This document shows, one piece after another, positions 48,502-58,242 of a stretch of 64,000 bases of DNA. The translations under genes and the position numbers were made by a program. Source of the DNA: an uncultured Bacteroidota bacterium (GTDB lineage Bacteria > Bacteroidota > Bacteroidia > Flavobacteriales > Flavobacteriaceae); the NCBI GenBank assembly GCA_902510475.1, contig CABXCC010000003.1, positions 1-64,000 of the forward strand, in the 5' to 3' direction. Within the stretch, counting starts at the first letter, position 1; each line of letters starts with the position of its first letter. Below the pieces are notes generated by a model. That model ran no database searches. It was not told the DNA's origin and worked only from the letters and a program-made list of their open reading frames with translations.

Positions 48502-49785
48502 ATGTCGAAAAAAGATCTTACACAAAAGAGTTTTTCGGTTCTAATCATCAGATCTTCTGGAGTGTTACTTTTGTTTGGCTTTACACTATTTATAACTAAT
48601 TTTTATTCTGCTGAAAATGTTGGCCGTTACGATTTTGTAAGATCTACTCTAATGGTACTAGGGGGCATTTCTTTAATGGGAACAAACCAGTCAATTATTT
48701 ATTATTCAGGGCTTTTAAATGCAAGAAAGAGTATTGAATCAATTAGATCAATTTACTCTAAGATGTTAAAGATAATTTTTACTCTAAGTCTAATTATTTT
48801 AGGATTTTTTATGATTTTTTTTAACGAGTCAATTATAAATGACATTTTTAAAAACAGAGAATCGTATTCACTTATCTTAAAAACTATTTTAACATTAGTT
48901 TTCTTTGCCGTCACAATGTTAAACATTGATACAATTAGAGCTTTAAAAAAAACTATATTATCTGAAATGTATCGAAGTATATTCAGGTTTTTGCTAGTCT
49001 TTATTTTTGCAATTATTTTGCTAAAGACCAATAATGAAGAGCTTTTGGTAGAGGTATATTTGTTAGGGTTTTTGTTACTATCGCTATTTTCAAGTATCAG
49101 GGTTTATATACTTTTTAAAAAAATTGACAAACCCAATGATAAATCAGAATCTTTTACAATAACAGAAATATTTAAAACATCATCCCCTATGGCACTCAGC
49201 GCGATTGCCTATTTTATTATGCAAAGCATAGACATTATTATTTTGTCAATTTACAAGGGTTTTGATCAGATTGCATATTATTCGGTTTCTGTAAGATTAG
49301 CAATGCTAACAACCTTAGCATTAATGTCAGTTAATATTGTAATTGCCCCAAGAATTGCAGAAATCTATGAAAATCAAAATATGCAAAAACTACAAATACT
49401 AATTAAGCATTCAACAAGAATTATTTTTTTAATCAGTATTTGTGTTTTAAGTGTGCTGTTTTTCTTTTCTGAAGAAATTTTAAGTTTATTTGGACAAGAT
49501 TATATTATTGCAAAGAACTCTCTACTCTTTTTATTAGCGGCTCAATTTTTTAACGCTATCTCTGGGCCAGGAGCCATATACCTTAATATGACAAGGCGCC
49601 AAAAAACACTAAATAAAATATTAGTTTTTGGGTTGATAATTAATATCTCATTGAATTTCTATTTAATTCCAACTGAAGGAATTAACGGAGCAGCAATCGC
49701 AACGTTGATAAGCCTTATAGTTTGGAATACAATTACAACGATAGTAATATACTCAAAGGATAAAATAAAAATATTTTTAACCTAA
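48502..49785 (+). CDS. Oligosaccharide flippase (Wzx/MATE-like)
   Basis: Multiple TMs; GVLLLFGFTLFITNFYSAENVGRYDFVRS; SPMALSAIAYFIMQSIDIIILSIYKG. Confidence 0.85.
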   Translation: MSKKDLTQKSFSVLIIRSSGVLLLFGFTLFITNFYSAENVGRYDFVRSTLMVLGGISLMGTNQSIIYYSGLLNARKSIESIRSIYSKMLKIIFTLSLIILGFFMIFFNESIINDIFKNRESYSLILKTILTLVFFAVTMLNIDTIRALKKTILSEMYRSIFRFLLVFIFAIILLKTNNEELLVEVYLLGFLLLSLFSSIRVYILFKKIDKPNDKSESFTITEIFKTSSPMALSAIAYFIMQSIDIIILSIYKGFDQIAYYSVSVRLAMLTTLALMSVNIVIAPRIAEIYENQNMQKLQILIKHSTRIIFLISICVLSVLFFFSEEILSLFGQDYIIAKNSLLFLLAAQFFNAISGPGAIYLNMTRRQKTLNKILVFGLIINISLNFYLIPTEGINGAAIATLISLIVWNTITTIVIYSKDKIKIFLT

Positions 49786-49786
49786 T

Positions 49787-50686
49787 ATGAAAAAACCCAA
49801 TTTCATAATTGCTGGATTTCCTAAGTGTGGAACCACCTCTCTTCATCATTATTTGAATGAGCACCCCCAGATCTTTATGCCCAGTCAAAAAGAGCTGCAT
49901 TTTTTCACCTATGAAATACTTTCAAAACTCAAAAACGGACCCAAAGACAGTGCTGTTAAAAAAACACAAATTCAGGATTCCAAAAGATATTTAGAATTTT
50001 ACAGAAACGTTAAAAATGAGATTGCTATTGGAGATGCCTCACCCTCCTATATAAACTACCCAGGCCAATTTCTAAAAATTAAAGAATATTTGGAAGACCC
50101 CAAATTCATCATTGTTTTGAGAGACCCTATCAATCGTGCATATTCAAACTATTTACACCTCAAAAGAGAACACAGGGAAACTCTAACTTTTAAAGAAGCG
50201 GTCAATAAAGAAAACAAAAGAATTAAAAACAAATATTCTGACTTTTGGTATTATAAATTTAACTCGACCTATTATGAAAAGATAGTTATGGCTAAAGAAA
50301 CATTTAAGGATGTATTGATTATAACTAGCGAAGAATTAAATGAAAATCATGAGGCTACTATGAAAAAAGTGTATAAATTTCTAGATGTAGATTGTGATTT
50401 TATTACAAAGCGAAAATCAAATAGGTTCAATAAAGGAGGCTACTATAAAAAAAATCTTTTCACTAAATTTCTTTTCCAACCTTCAAAATTTAAAAACTTA
50501 ATTAAAAAAGTTATAAAACCAACTCCATCTTTAAAAATTTTGTTGGCGCAAATAGCTTCTATTTTTAGAAAAAAGACTGAAGAAATTGATGAGGAAACCG
50601 TATTATACTTGACAAAACACTTTAAAGAAGATATTGAAAAACTTAAAAGCTTAAACATCAATACTTCAAATTGGAGAGACTATTAA
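49787..50686 (+). CDS. PAPS-dependent sulfotransferase domain protein
   Basis: 5'-PSB motif FIIAGFPKCGTTSLHHYL; 3'-PB motif FIIVLRDPINRAYSNYLHL; GDASPSYI. Confidence 0.93.
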   Translation: MKKPNFIIAGFPKCGTTSLHHYLNEHPQIFMPSQKELHFFTYEILSKLKNGPKDSAVKKTQIQDSKRYLEFYRNVKNEIAIGDASPSYINYPGQFLKIKEYLEDPKFIIVLRDPINRAYSNYLHLKREHRETLTFKEAVNKENKRIKNKYSDFWYYKFNSTYYEKIVMAKETFKDVLIITSEELNENHEATMKKVYKFLDVDCDFITKRKSNRFNKGGYYKKNLFTKFLFQPSKFKNLIKKVIKPTPSLKILLAQIASIFRKKTEEIDEETVLYLTKHFKEDIEKLKSLNINTSNWRDY

Positions 50687-50687
50687 C

Positions 50688-52061
50688 ATGAAGAAACTGA
50701 CAATTAAAAATATAATCCTACCCACATTACTTTTTGGAATATTTTTTATTCCTTTTAATTCGTGGTCTGGTATTAGTTTTTTAGGGGAATATTACAGAGA
50801 CTCCTGTTTTTTATTTTTCTCCTTTGCCTCTATTTTAATATTATTTAAAAGAAAAATCCAAATGCCCCTACAAAACCTAGTTTTTCAGTTTTTGATTCTT
50901 TTTTTACTTTGGTCTTTTTTAACAACAGTTTTAAATTCTCATAACATATTTGATTATTATTTCAAACAAACTTCAGGCTTATCAAGATTTGTAAATCAGT
51001 TTGGATCTTTGATAATTGCAGCTTTTATAGTCCCCCTAACTTTTTACAATGGTTTCAAAAGAATAAATGTAAACAAGACCTTCAGACTAATAAGAAGAAT
51101 AGTTTTTGCATCTTTAATAGTAGTTTTGATTTATTCAATCATCGAGATCTTAATTGTGAAGCTTAATATGGTTTATTTAAAAAAACCATTATTAAATCTA
51201 TTTGACTATTTTCCGTTTACTGAAGCTAAGATAGATATGAGAAATCAAAGAATTTCTTCTGTCTCTTTCGAATCGCCTGCCCTAGCCACTTATTTGATTT
51301 CAGTTTTTGGGTGGATGTTAAGCTACATTTTAACTGAAAAGAAAAAACTAAAATATTTACCTGCAACGATAGTTTTATTTTTAGGTTTTATGTCTGGCTC
51401 AAGAGCGGCATTTTTTGCAATTATAATCCAGTTTATTATTGCAATATTTGTTCTTTTAAAGAACAAAAATGTAGCTAACAATTTATACAGAACATTAATT
51501 GGGCTTTCAACAATTTTTGTTTTAATTGTTGGATATTTTAATAAACCAATTTTTGATTACATAAAAAAAGAAATTAATTCATTTAAGTTAGATGACTCAA
51601 CCCATGCCCTTTCAAATAAATCCAGATTTGGAATACAACAAGCCATGTTTAATGTATTTCTTGAAAACCCAATATTAGGGACAGGATATGGGCTTCAAGC
51701 ATTTGAATCTCGAAAAAAATATCCCTCATGGGCTAAGAAAAACAACTGGGAGTTTAGATTAAAATACCTAAATCAAAACGATAAAAGATTTCCACCAGGA
51801 TATAATATGTACTTAAGAATTTTAACTGAAACAGGATTAATTGGGTTTTTAGTTTTCAGCTTAATTATTTTACAGATTTTTTTGTGGTGCTACAACAATC
51901 TTAAGTCAGAAAATTCATCCATTGCATTTATAGTACTAATTTCAATGATAGGTTTTTCCCTTAATTGGCTTAAAATGGATTCCTTTCGAATTTATTTTTT
52001 CTGGCTTTGCGTAGCATTAATTTGGATTATTGAACATAAGAAAAAACTTCAAAATGGATAA
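50688..52061 (+). CDS. O-antigen ligase/polymerase family membrane protein
   Basis: Many TMs; LGTGYGLQAFESRKKYP...FPPGYNMYLRILTETGLIGFLVF. Confidence 0.82.
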   Translation: MKKLTIKNIILPTLLFGIFFIPFNSWSGISFLGEYYRDSCFLFFSFASILILFKRKIQMPLQNLVFQFLILFLLWSFLTTVLNSHNIFDYYFKQTSGLSRFVNQFGSLIIAAFIVPLTFYNGFKRINVNKTFRLIRRIVFASLIVVLIYSIIEILIVKLNMVYLKKPLLNLFDYFPFTEAKIDMRNQRISSVSFESPALATYLISVFGWMLSYILTEKKKLKYLPATIVLFLGFMSGSRAAFFAIIIQFIIAIFVLLKNKNVANNLYRTLIGLSTIFVLIVGYFNKPIFDYIKKEINSFKLDDSTHALSNKSRFGIQQAMFNVFLENPILGTGYGLQAFESRKKYPSWAKKNNWEFRLKYLNQNDKRFPPGYNMYLRILTETGLIGFLVFSLIILQIFLWCYNNLKSENSSIAFIVLISMIGFSLNWLKMDSFRIYFFWLCVALIWIIEHKKKLQNG

Positions 52062-52860
52062 GAAATTAATTATAACAATTCCTCACTATAATAATCCTGA
52101 AGGCTTAATTCAATCTATAAAATCGATTAATGAGTCATTCAAAATAGACATAATTATTACTGATGATGGAAGCAAGATTAAGCTTGATGAGAAACTCATA
52201 AGATCAGTGTTTAAAAATGAGGGAAATATTTATTTTGAATATTTAAACAATAATTATGGAGTTGGTATTGCCGCAAACAAGTGTTTAGAGTTTGTAAAAA
52301 ATCATAATTATAATTATGCAGCAAGATTGGACGCAGGAGATATTTGCTACAAAAACAAATTTCTAAAGCAAATAAATTTCTTGAAAAAAAACAATAAAAT
52401 TAAGCTAGTTGGAACATGGGCTAGAGCTTTAGATGACAATAAAATTTTGAAGTTTTTTATAAAACATCCAACCGAGCATAATATTATTAAAAGAAAGATG
52501 TATCTGAACTGCATGTTTGTGAATCCAACAGTTGTATTTGACACATCGATTCTGAAGACGATTCCAGAATATCCAATAAAATATAAAGACGCCGCCCAGG
52601 ATTATGCATTTTTTTTCAATGTGATTAAAAATTATGAGTGTGCAAATTTGCCCGAAGTTCTTTTAGACTATGTAATTAATGATAGTTCAATATCATCACA
52701 AAAAAGAAAATTACAAGTTAAAAATAGAATTAAAATTATATTAGATAATTTTAAACCGGGATTTTACCCCCTTTACGGTTTAATTAGAAATTTTATTCTT
52801 TATTTTTTTTCTAGAAAGGCCACAACCATGTTAAAAAGAATTAGCAGTCGTGAAGAATAG
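52054..52860 (+). CDS. Glycosyltransferase family 2
   Basis: LIITIPHYNNPEGLIQSIKSI...DIIITDDGSK...NYGVGIAANKCLE...AARLDAGDIC; ATG at 52054. Confidence 0.88.
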   Translation: MDKKLIITIPHYNNPEGLIQSIKSINESFKIDIIITDDGSKIKLDEKLIRSVFKNEGNIYFEYLNNNYGVGIAANKCLEFVKNHNYNYAARLDAGDICYKNKFLKQINFLKKNNKIKLVGTWARALDDNKILKFFIKHPTEHNIIKRKMYLNCMFVNPTVVFDTSILKTIPEYPIKYKDAAQDYAFFFNVIKNYECANLPEVLLDYVINDSSISSQKRKLQVKNRIKIILDNFKPGFYPLYGLIRNFILYFFSRKATTMLKRISSREE

Positions 52861-54061
52861 CACTTTAAATAGAGTTAACTTAATCTTAGGATGTATAATT
52901 TCCTTTTACATACCTTTCATGTCTTTTGCAGCTGCATTCCCAAATATCACAGCAATATTAATGGGTGTAATTTATGTTTTAAAGATAAAAAATAAAGAAA
53001 TCGTCCCAACAATTGGACCCTACCTCAAACCTTTAGTCATTTTTTTAATTTATGTAATATTGCTATCAATCTTTAACAAGACCATACACACTGATTTTGA
53101 CGAAATATTAAAAATTCTTCATTTAATTCTTTTAGTTCCTGTTTTGTATGAGGTTAAAGAAAAGGCTTTTTTGATTTTTGCGTTTATATTAGGTGTAATA
53201 ATATCTTCTTCCGCAACATTATTTAATATTATTAGCACAACTAATTTTAACTTTAACGATTTTATTTTAGACGGAGCTATTGTAAAGGAAGTTTTTATTA
53301 CCCAAAGACTATACTTAGGGTTTTTCCTTTCAATTTCAACAATATTTTGTGCTATTATCTTCTTTGAATCTAACAACAAAATAATTAGAAAAACATGTTT
53401 GACTTTGGGGATTATTACTACTGTATTAATTTTTATTTTTTCTTCAAGGAGTTCGATTATAATTTGGTTTATTTTGCTTTTTAGTGTATTGATTTTCAAG
53501 AGAAAAGAAATTATTCAGCAAAAGAAAACTTTATTGATTTTTTTAATCCTTATAGTATCATTAATAGCAATCAATTATAAGACACTAAACAAAAGGTTTT
53601 TTTATTCTGGGGATATCTATACAGAAAAATTAGTGGACAAAGTGATTAAACACGAGCCAAGATTTTTAATTTGGAAATTTTCTTTTGAAATATTCTCTGA
53701 AAACAAAAAGTATTTTTTTGGACTTGGGAATAAAGAAACCGATAATCTTTTATTAGAAAAGTACAGAACTATAAAAAACAAAAAAAGAGGAAACTGGTTT
53801 ATTGAAAGAGGCTTTAACACTCATAATCAATTTCTTGACTTTATGTTAAATTATGGAATCATCGGCTTAATAATATATTTATATGTTTTTTTAAGTTATT
53901 TATTTTCTTTAAAAGAAAATATATTTCTGTTTAATTTAATATTAAGTCTCTTTATTTTTTCATGTCTTGAAAACATTTTAAACCGGCAATTAGGCGTATA
54001 TATATTTGCTTTTTTGCTAGTCACTTCAAAAGCATTATCAAACAAACAGTTAAATGAATAA
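52850..54061 (+). CDS. O-antigen ligase/polymerase family membrane protein (second copy)
   Basis: Many TMs; FFGLGNKETDNLL...RGFNTHNQFLDFMLNYGIIGLIIYLYVFL. Confidence 0.8.
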   Translation: MKNSTLNRVNLILGCIISFYIPFMSFAAAFPNITAILMGVIYVLKIKNKEIVPTIGPYLKPLVIFLIYVILLSIFNKTIHTDFDEILKILHLILLVPVLYEVKEKAFLIFAFILGVIISSSATLFNIISTTNFNFNDFILDGAIVKEVFITQRLYLGFFLSISTIFCAIIFFESNNKIIRKTCLTLGIITTVLIFIFSSRSSIIIWFILLFSVLIFKRKEIIQQKKTLLIFLILIVSLIAINYKTLNKRFFYSGDIYTEKLVDKVIKHEPRFLIWKFSFEIFSENKKYFFGLGNKETDNLLLEKYRTIKNKKRGNWFIERGFNTHNQFLDFMLNYGIIGLIIYLYVFLSYLFSLKENIFLFNLILSLFIFSCLENILNRQLGVYIFAFLLVTSKALSNKQLNE

Positions 54062-55184
54062 AACAAAAGTTTTACATGTAGCAAATATGGTTGGTGGGGT
54101 TGAAATTTGTGTAAGACAAATCATAAACAACATAGACAATAGTAAAATAGAAAGCTTAATAGCATCACAATGCCTAAAAGAAAAAGAAGAGCTTTTAAGC
54201 AATGACAAAAGGCAAATAAAATCTTTTAAAATATCTATCACAAGAAATGTAAACTTATTCAAAGATCTAATCTGCCTTTTACAATTATTAAGAATAATAC
54301 ATTTAGAAAAGCCCAGCCTGATTCACGCACACAGTGCAAAAGCAGGATTTTTATGCAGAATTCTTTCAAAATTTACAAAAACCAAAGTTTTTTACACCCC
54401 ACATGCTTTTTCTTTTTTAAGTGCAAATAATAAATTCTTAAGAAATTTATATTTGATAATTGAACGTCTATCTATTTCAAAAAACACTACTTTAATTGCA
54501 ACCTCTAAGTCTGAACAAAATCTAGCAATTGAAAATGTTGGATACAAAAGAAATAAAACCGTTTTGTTAAATAATTCAATTAATATAAAAACAACCCCTA
54601 AATCAAAATCAAAATTTACAAACAATTTAGATAATTATATTTGTACAGTTGCAAGGCCATCATTTCAGAAAAACTTAAAAATGATGGTTAATGCTTTTAA
54701 GATTGTTTCAGAAAGAGATAATAATATACATTTATTTATAATTGGTGCAGGTGAGTACAGTCCTCAAAAGAAACAATTGCAAAGTCAAATAAGTAAAATG
54801 AATTTAGAAGACAGGATAACTGTTTTGCCTTGGATTCCCAGAGAAGAAGTACAAAAAATATTAATCACATCAAAGCTTTATGTGTCAACTTCTTTGTACG
54901 AAGGCCTTCCATATTCTGTATTAGAAAGCATGAGATATAAAATCCCTTCAGTATTGACAAACACTTTTGGAAATAGAGATCTGTTAGTAAACAATAAAAC
55001 TGGTTTTTTAGTAGATTTAAATGATGTACAAGACATGGCAGAAAAAATTCTAATTTTAATCAATGATAAACCTAAAAGGAAAATATTTGGAGAAAATGCT
55101 AATAAACTATTAAATGAAAAATATAATTTTAACGACTATATATTTAAACTTACGAACCTATATACAGCAAGCTTCAAATATTAA
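54054..55184 (+). CDS. Glycosyltransferase family 4
   Basis: KVLHVANMVGGVEICVRQII; IHAHSAKAGFLCRILSK; VSTSLYEGLPYSVLESMRYKIPSVLTNTFGNRDLLVNNKTGFLV. Confidence 0.9.
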   Translation: MNKTKVLHVANMVGGVEICVRQIINNIDNSKIESLIASQCLKEKEELLSNDKRQIKSFKISITRNVNLFKDLICLLQLLRIIHLEKPSLIHAHSAKAGFLCRILSKFTKTKVFYTPHAFSFLSANNKFLRNLYLIIERLSISKNTTLIATSKSEQNLAIENVGYKRNKTVLLNNSINIKTTPKSKSKFTNNLDNYICTVARPSFQKNLKMMVNAFKIVSERDNNIHLFIIGAGEYSPQKKQLQSQISKMNLEDRITVLPWIPREEVQKILITSKLYVSTSLYEGLPYSVLESMRYKIPSVLTNTFGNRDLLVNNKTGFLVDLNDVQDMAEKILILINDKPKRKIFGENANKLLNEKYNFNDYIFKLTNLYTASFKY

Positions 55185-55346
55185 ATTATTGATGCAATTT
55201 TAGACGCATTAACTCGTTTTAAACAAACTGAATTTAATTTCGAGAAAATAAGTGAACATGCTGAAAGTTTTCAGAAGAAAACTTTATCACGAATTTTCAC
55301 AGCTTTATTGATTCAAAAACAAAACAATAAAAATTCCATATGGTAA
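55185..55346 (+). pseudogene. Remnant of a second glycosyltransferase (C-terminal ~50 codons only)
   Basis: Open after the preceding stop: IIDAILDALTRFKQTEFNFEKISEHAESFQKKTLSRIFTALLIQKQNNKNSIW*; the F-x-F-E-K-I-x-E-H-A-x-x-F pattern resembles GT4 (WbaZ-like) C-termini. Confidence 0.55.
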
Positions 55347-56698
55347 AAAAGTACGCAGGGAGATATTCAATATACTTACGGCCAATTTCTGTAATTTTTG
55401 ACCTGCTAGTGCTGAATTCTTTTATTTACCTATTTTTAGGCAAGGGCTTATTTCAACCTACAACTATTTCTGTTTTTTCTATTCTTTGGATCATTTCATC
55501 AATAATTACAAAGTTTTATGAGGTATATAGATTCACAAAACTGATAAAAATCATCTCCTATGTTGTTTACCAATTATTGTTGTTTTCAATTGTTGTCTTT
55601 GCTTTTTTTGGAATTGTTGAAAGTCAAAATCCAGGCTTATCAAAAACTCTAACTTTTTTATTGTATACTTTCTCTTTAATCACACTCTTTAAGTTTACAT
55701 TGTTTTATGCTCTTCAAAGCTATAGGCTTGGGTTCGGTGGAAATTTCAGAAAAACTATAATTATTGGGAACAATGAATCTGTTATAGAGCTAAAAGAGTT
55801 TTTTATCAACCAAAAGGAGCTGGGGTATGAAAATAGAAAGACATTTAATTTTAAAACCCCAAGTGATTTAGATTTACAAGAATGTTTTGATTTTATTTTA
55901 ACAAGAAATATCGATGAGATTTATTGTTCAGCTAATGAACTTGAGGAAACTCAGATAAACTCACTGATTCAATTTTGTGAAAATAATTTTAAAATTTTAA
56001 AATTTATTTCCAAAAGAGGAGACTTGTTGTCCAAGAAATTAAAAACTGACACATATGGTCTTTCTACTGTTCAGTCGTTAAGAGAAATGCCTCTTTCTAA
56101 TGATTATAACACTTTTTTAAAGCGGGTATTTGACATTATGTTTTCATTGTTAATAATAATATTTTTTCTTTCATGGGCTACTCCAATAATAGCATTATTA
56201 ATAAAAATTGAAAGTCGTGGACCTGTTTTTTTTAAGCAAATTAGAAACGGGATTAAGTATAAAGAGTTTACTTGCTATAAATTCAGGTCAATGATCCAAA
56301 ACAATTACGCCGATATTCAACAGGCAACAAAAAATGACAAAAGAGTTACTAACATTGGTAAAATTTTAAGAAAAACAAGCCTTGATGAACTTCCACAATT
56401 TTACAATGTGCTAATTGGAAACATGTCAGTTGTTGGCCCTAGACCCCACATGATTAAGGAAAATGAAAGATATTCTAAGTCTGTAAATAAGTTTATGGTT
56501 AGACATTTTATTAAGCCTGGTATTACTGGCTTAGCTCAAGTAAAAGGATATAGAGGAGAAATCGAAACGGATGAGGATATCATAAACAGAGTAAAATATG
56601 ATATTTATTATTTGGAAAATTGGTCTTTATTGTTGGACCTAAATATTGTATTTTTGACATCAATAAATTTTTTAACAGGCCAAAAAAAGGCATATTAA
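55340..56698 (+). CDS. Polyprenyl glycosylphosphotransferase (undecaprenyl-phosphate sugar phosphotransferase)
   Basis: KRVFDIMFSLLIIIFFLSWATPIIALLIKIESRGPVFFKQIRNG; FTCYKFRSM; LRKTSLDELPQFYNVLIGNMSVVGPRP. Confidence 0.95.
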   Translation: MVKKYAGRYSIYLRPISVIFDLLVLNSFIYLFLGKGLFQPTTISVFSILWIISSIITKFYEVYRFTKLIKIISYVVYQLLLFSIVVFAFFGIVESQNPGLSKTLTFLLYTFSLITLFKFTLFYALQSYRLGFGGNFRKTIIIGNNESVIELKEFFINQKELGYENRKTFNFKTPSDLDLQECFDFILTRNIDEIYCSANELEETQINSLIQFCENNFKILKFISKRGDLLSKKLKTDTYGLSTVQSLREMPLSNDYNTFLKRVFDIMFSLLIIIFFLSWATPIIALLIKIESRGPVFFKQIRNGIKYKEFTCYKFRSMIQNNYADIQQATKNDKRVTNIGKILRKTSLDELPQFYNVLIGNMSVVGPRPHMIKENERYSKSVNKFMVRHFIKPGITGLAQVKGYRGEIETDEDIINRVKYDIYYLENWSLLLDLNIVFLTSINFLTGQKKAY

Positions 56699-56707
56699 CA
56701 TAATTTA

Positions 56708-57979
56708 ATGAATGTACTTATTTTAGGATCAGGTGGTAGGGAGCATGCTTTTGCTTACAAAATAAAACAAAGCCCTTTATGCAAAAATCTTTTTGTTGCG
56801 CCAGGAAATTCTGGGACATCGGAATTAGCTACTAATCTAAATATTCAGGTTGACGAGTTTAGCAATATTGAATCGGCTATAATCAAACATGAAATCTCAT
56901 TGGTTGTGGTTGGGCCCGAAGGTCCTTTGGTAAATGGTTTTCACGATTTTATTTCTAATAATGACAAGCTATCTAATGTCTCTGTAATTGGACCCAAAAA
57001 AGAAGCGGCTCAGTTAGAGGGAAGTAAAGATTATGCAAAGCAGTTTTTAAATAGACACAATATTCCCACAGCGAAACATGAAACATTTACCGCTGAAAAT
57101 ATTGAAAATGCTTATGAATATATTGATCAAATGACTCCTCCCTACGTGTTAAAGGCAGATGGGCTTGCAGCAGGAAAAGGAGTTTTAATTATTGACAATG
57201 CGAATGAGGCAAAAAATTTAATTCACGAGATGCTGATCAACTCAAAATTTGGAAAAGCCAGTAGTAGTGTTGTAATTGAAGAGTTTTTAGATGGAATTGA
57301 ATTGAGCTGTTTTGTTCTAACCGATGGGGAAACATATAAGTTATTTCCCAGCGCTAAGGATTATAAAAGAATAGGTGAAGGAGATACAGGCCTGAATACA
57401 GGTGGCATGGGAGCTGTTTCACCACCACCGTTTTTATCTTCAGAGTTATTAAATAAAATTGAAAATAAAGTTATCAAACCAACAATAGAGGGGTTAAAAA
57501 AGGATGAAATTGAATACCAAGGGTTTATATTTTTTGGCTTGATTAAAGTTGACGATGAGCCATATGTCATAGAATACAATGTCAGGATGGGAGACCCAGA
57601 AACAGAAGCCGTCTTGCCTAGGATAAAATCGGATTTTTTGGATCTTTTAATTTCTGTAAATAACGGTAACTTAGAAAATCAAAATCTTGTTATTGACGAG
57701 GATTCGGCAGTAACCGTATTTTTAGTCTCTGGAGGATACCCTGAGAAATATGAAAAAAACCAAGAGATTTTTGGATTACAAAAAGTAAGTGACTCAACAG
57801 TATTCCATGCAGGTGCAATTAAAAAAGATAAAAAAATTGTGACTTCTGGAGGAAGGGTTTTGGCAGTAAGCTCATCAGCTGAAACAATTGAATTAGCTTT
57901 GCAAAAATCCTATAATTCGATTAAAAAAATAAACTTCAAAAACATGAATTATAGAAAAGACATTGGGTTTGACCTATAA
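56708..57979 (+). CDS. purD: Phosphoribosylamine-glycine ligase
   Basis: MNVLILGSGGREHAFAYKI; PPYVLKADGLAAGKGVLI; GLNTGGMGAVSPPPF; YNVRMGDPETE. Confidence 0.96.
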   Translation: MNVLILGSGGREHAFAYKIKQSPLCKNLFVAPGNSGTSELATNLNIQVDEFSNIESAIIKHEISLVVVGPEGPLVNGFHDFISNNDKLSNVSVIGPKKEAAQLEGSKDYAKQFLNRHNIPTAKHETFTAENIENAYEYIDQMTPPYVLKADGLAAGKGVLIIDNANEAKNLIHEMLINSKFGKASSSVVIEEFLDGIELSCFVLTDGETYKLFPSAKDYKRIGEGDTGLNTGGMGAVSPPPFLSSELLNKIENKVIKPTIEGLKKDEIEYQGFIFFGLIKVDDEPYVIEYNVRMGDPETEAVLPRIKSDFLDLLISVNNGNLENQNLVIDEDSAVTVFLVSGGYPEKYEKNQEIFGLQKVSDSTVFHAGAIKKDKKIVTSGGRVLAVSSSAETIELALQKSYNSIKKINFKNMNYRKDIGFDL

Positions 57980-58201
57980 ATAATCGTGAGCAGTTATAGT
58001 CTTATCTTCTTCGTTATTATCGTCAAACTTTTTTAGTTGAATCATCCAATAAGTGAATGCAACCATACCAATTGTTAAGAAAATCCAGGCCATGATATTT
58101 GCTAGCCACCAGTTATAATCTCCTATTTCTCTAAGCGCATCAAATGGAATAAAAAAATAGTTAACAAATAGATTTTCAATACCGTAAAAGAACTCTTTCA
58201 T
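57974..58201 (-). CDS. Small membrane protein (DUF6341-like)
   Basis: MKEFFYGIENLFVNYFFIPFDALREIGDYNWWLANIMAWIFLTIGMVAFTYWMIQLKKFDDNN. Confidence 0.65.
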   Translation of the reverse strand: MKEFFYGIENLFVNYFFIPFDALREIGDYNWWLANIMAWIFLTIGMVAFTYWMIQLKKFDDNNEEDKTITAHDYL

Positions 58202-58242
58202 TAGTTATAAATTATTTACTTTGCAAATATACAAATCTTTAC

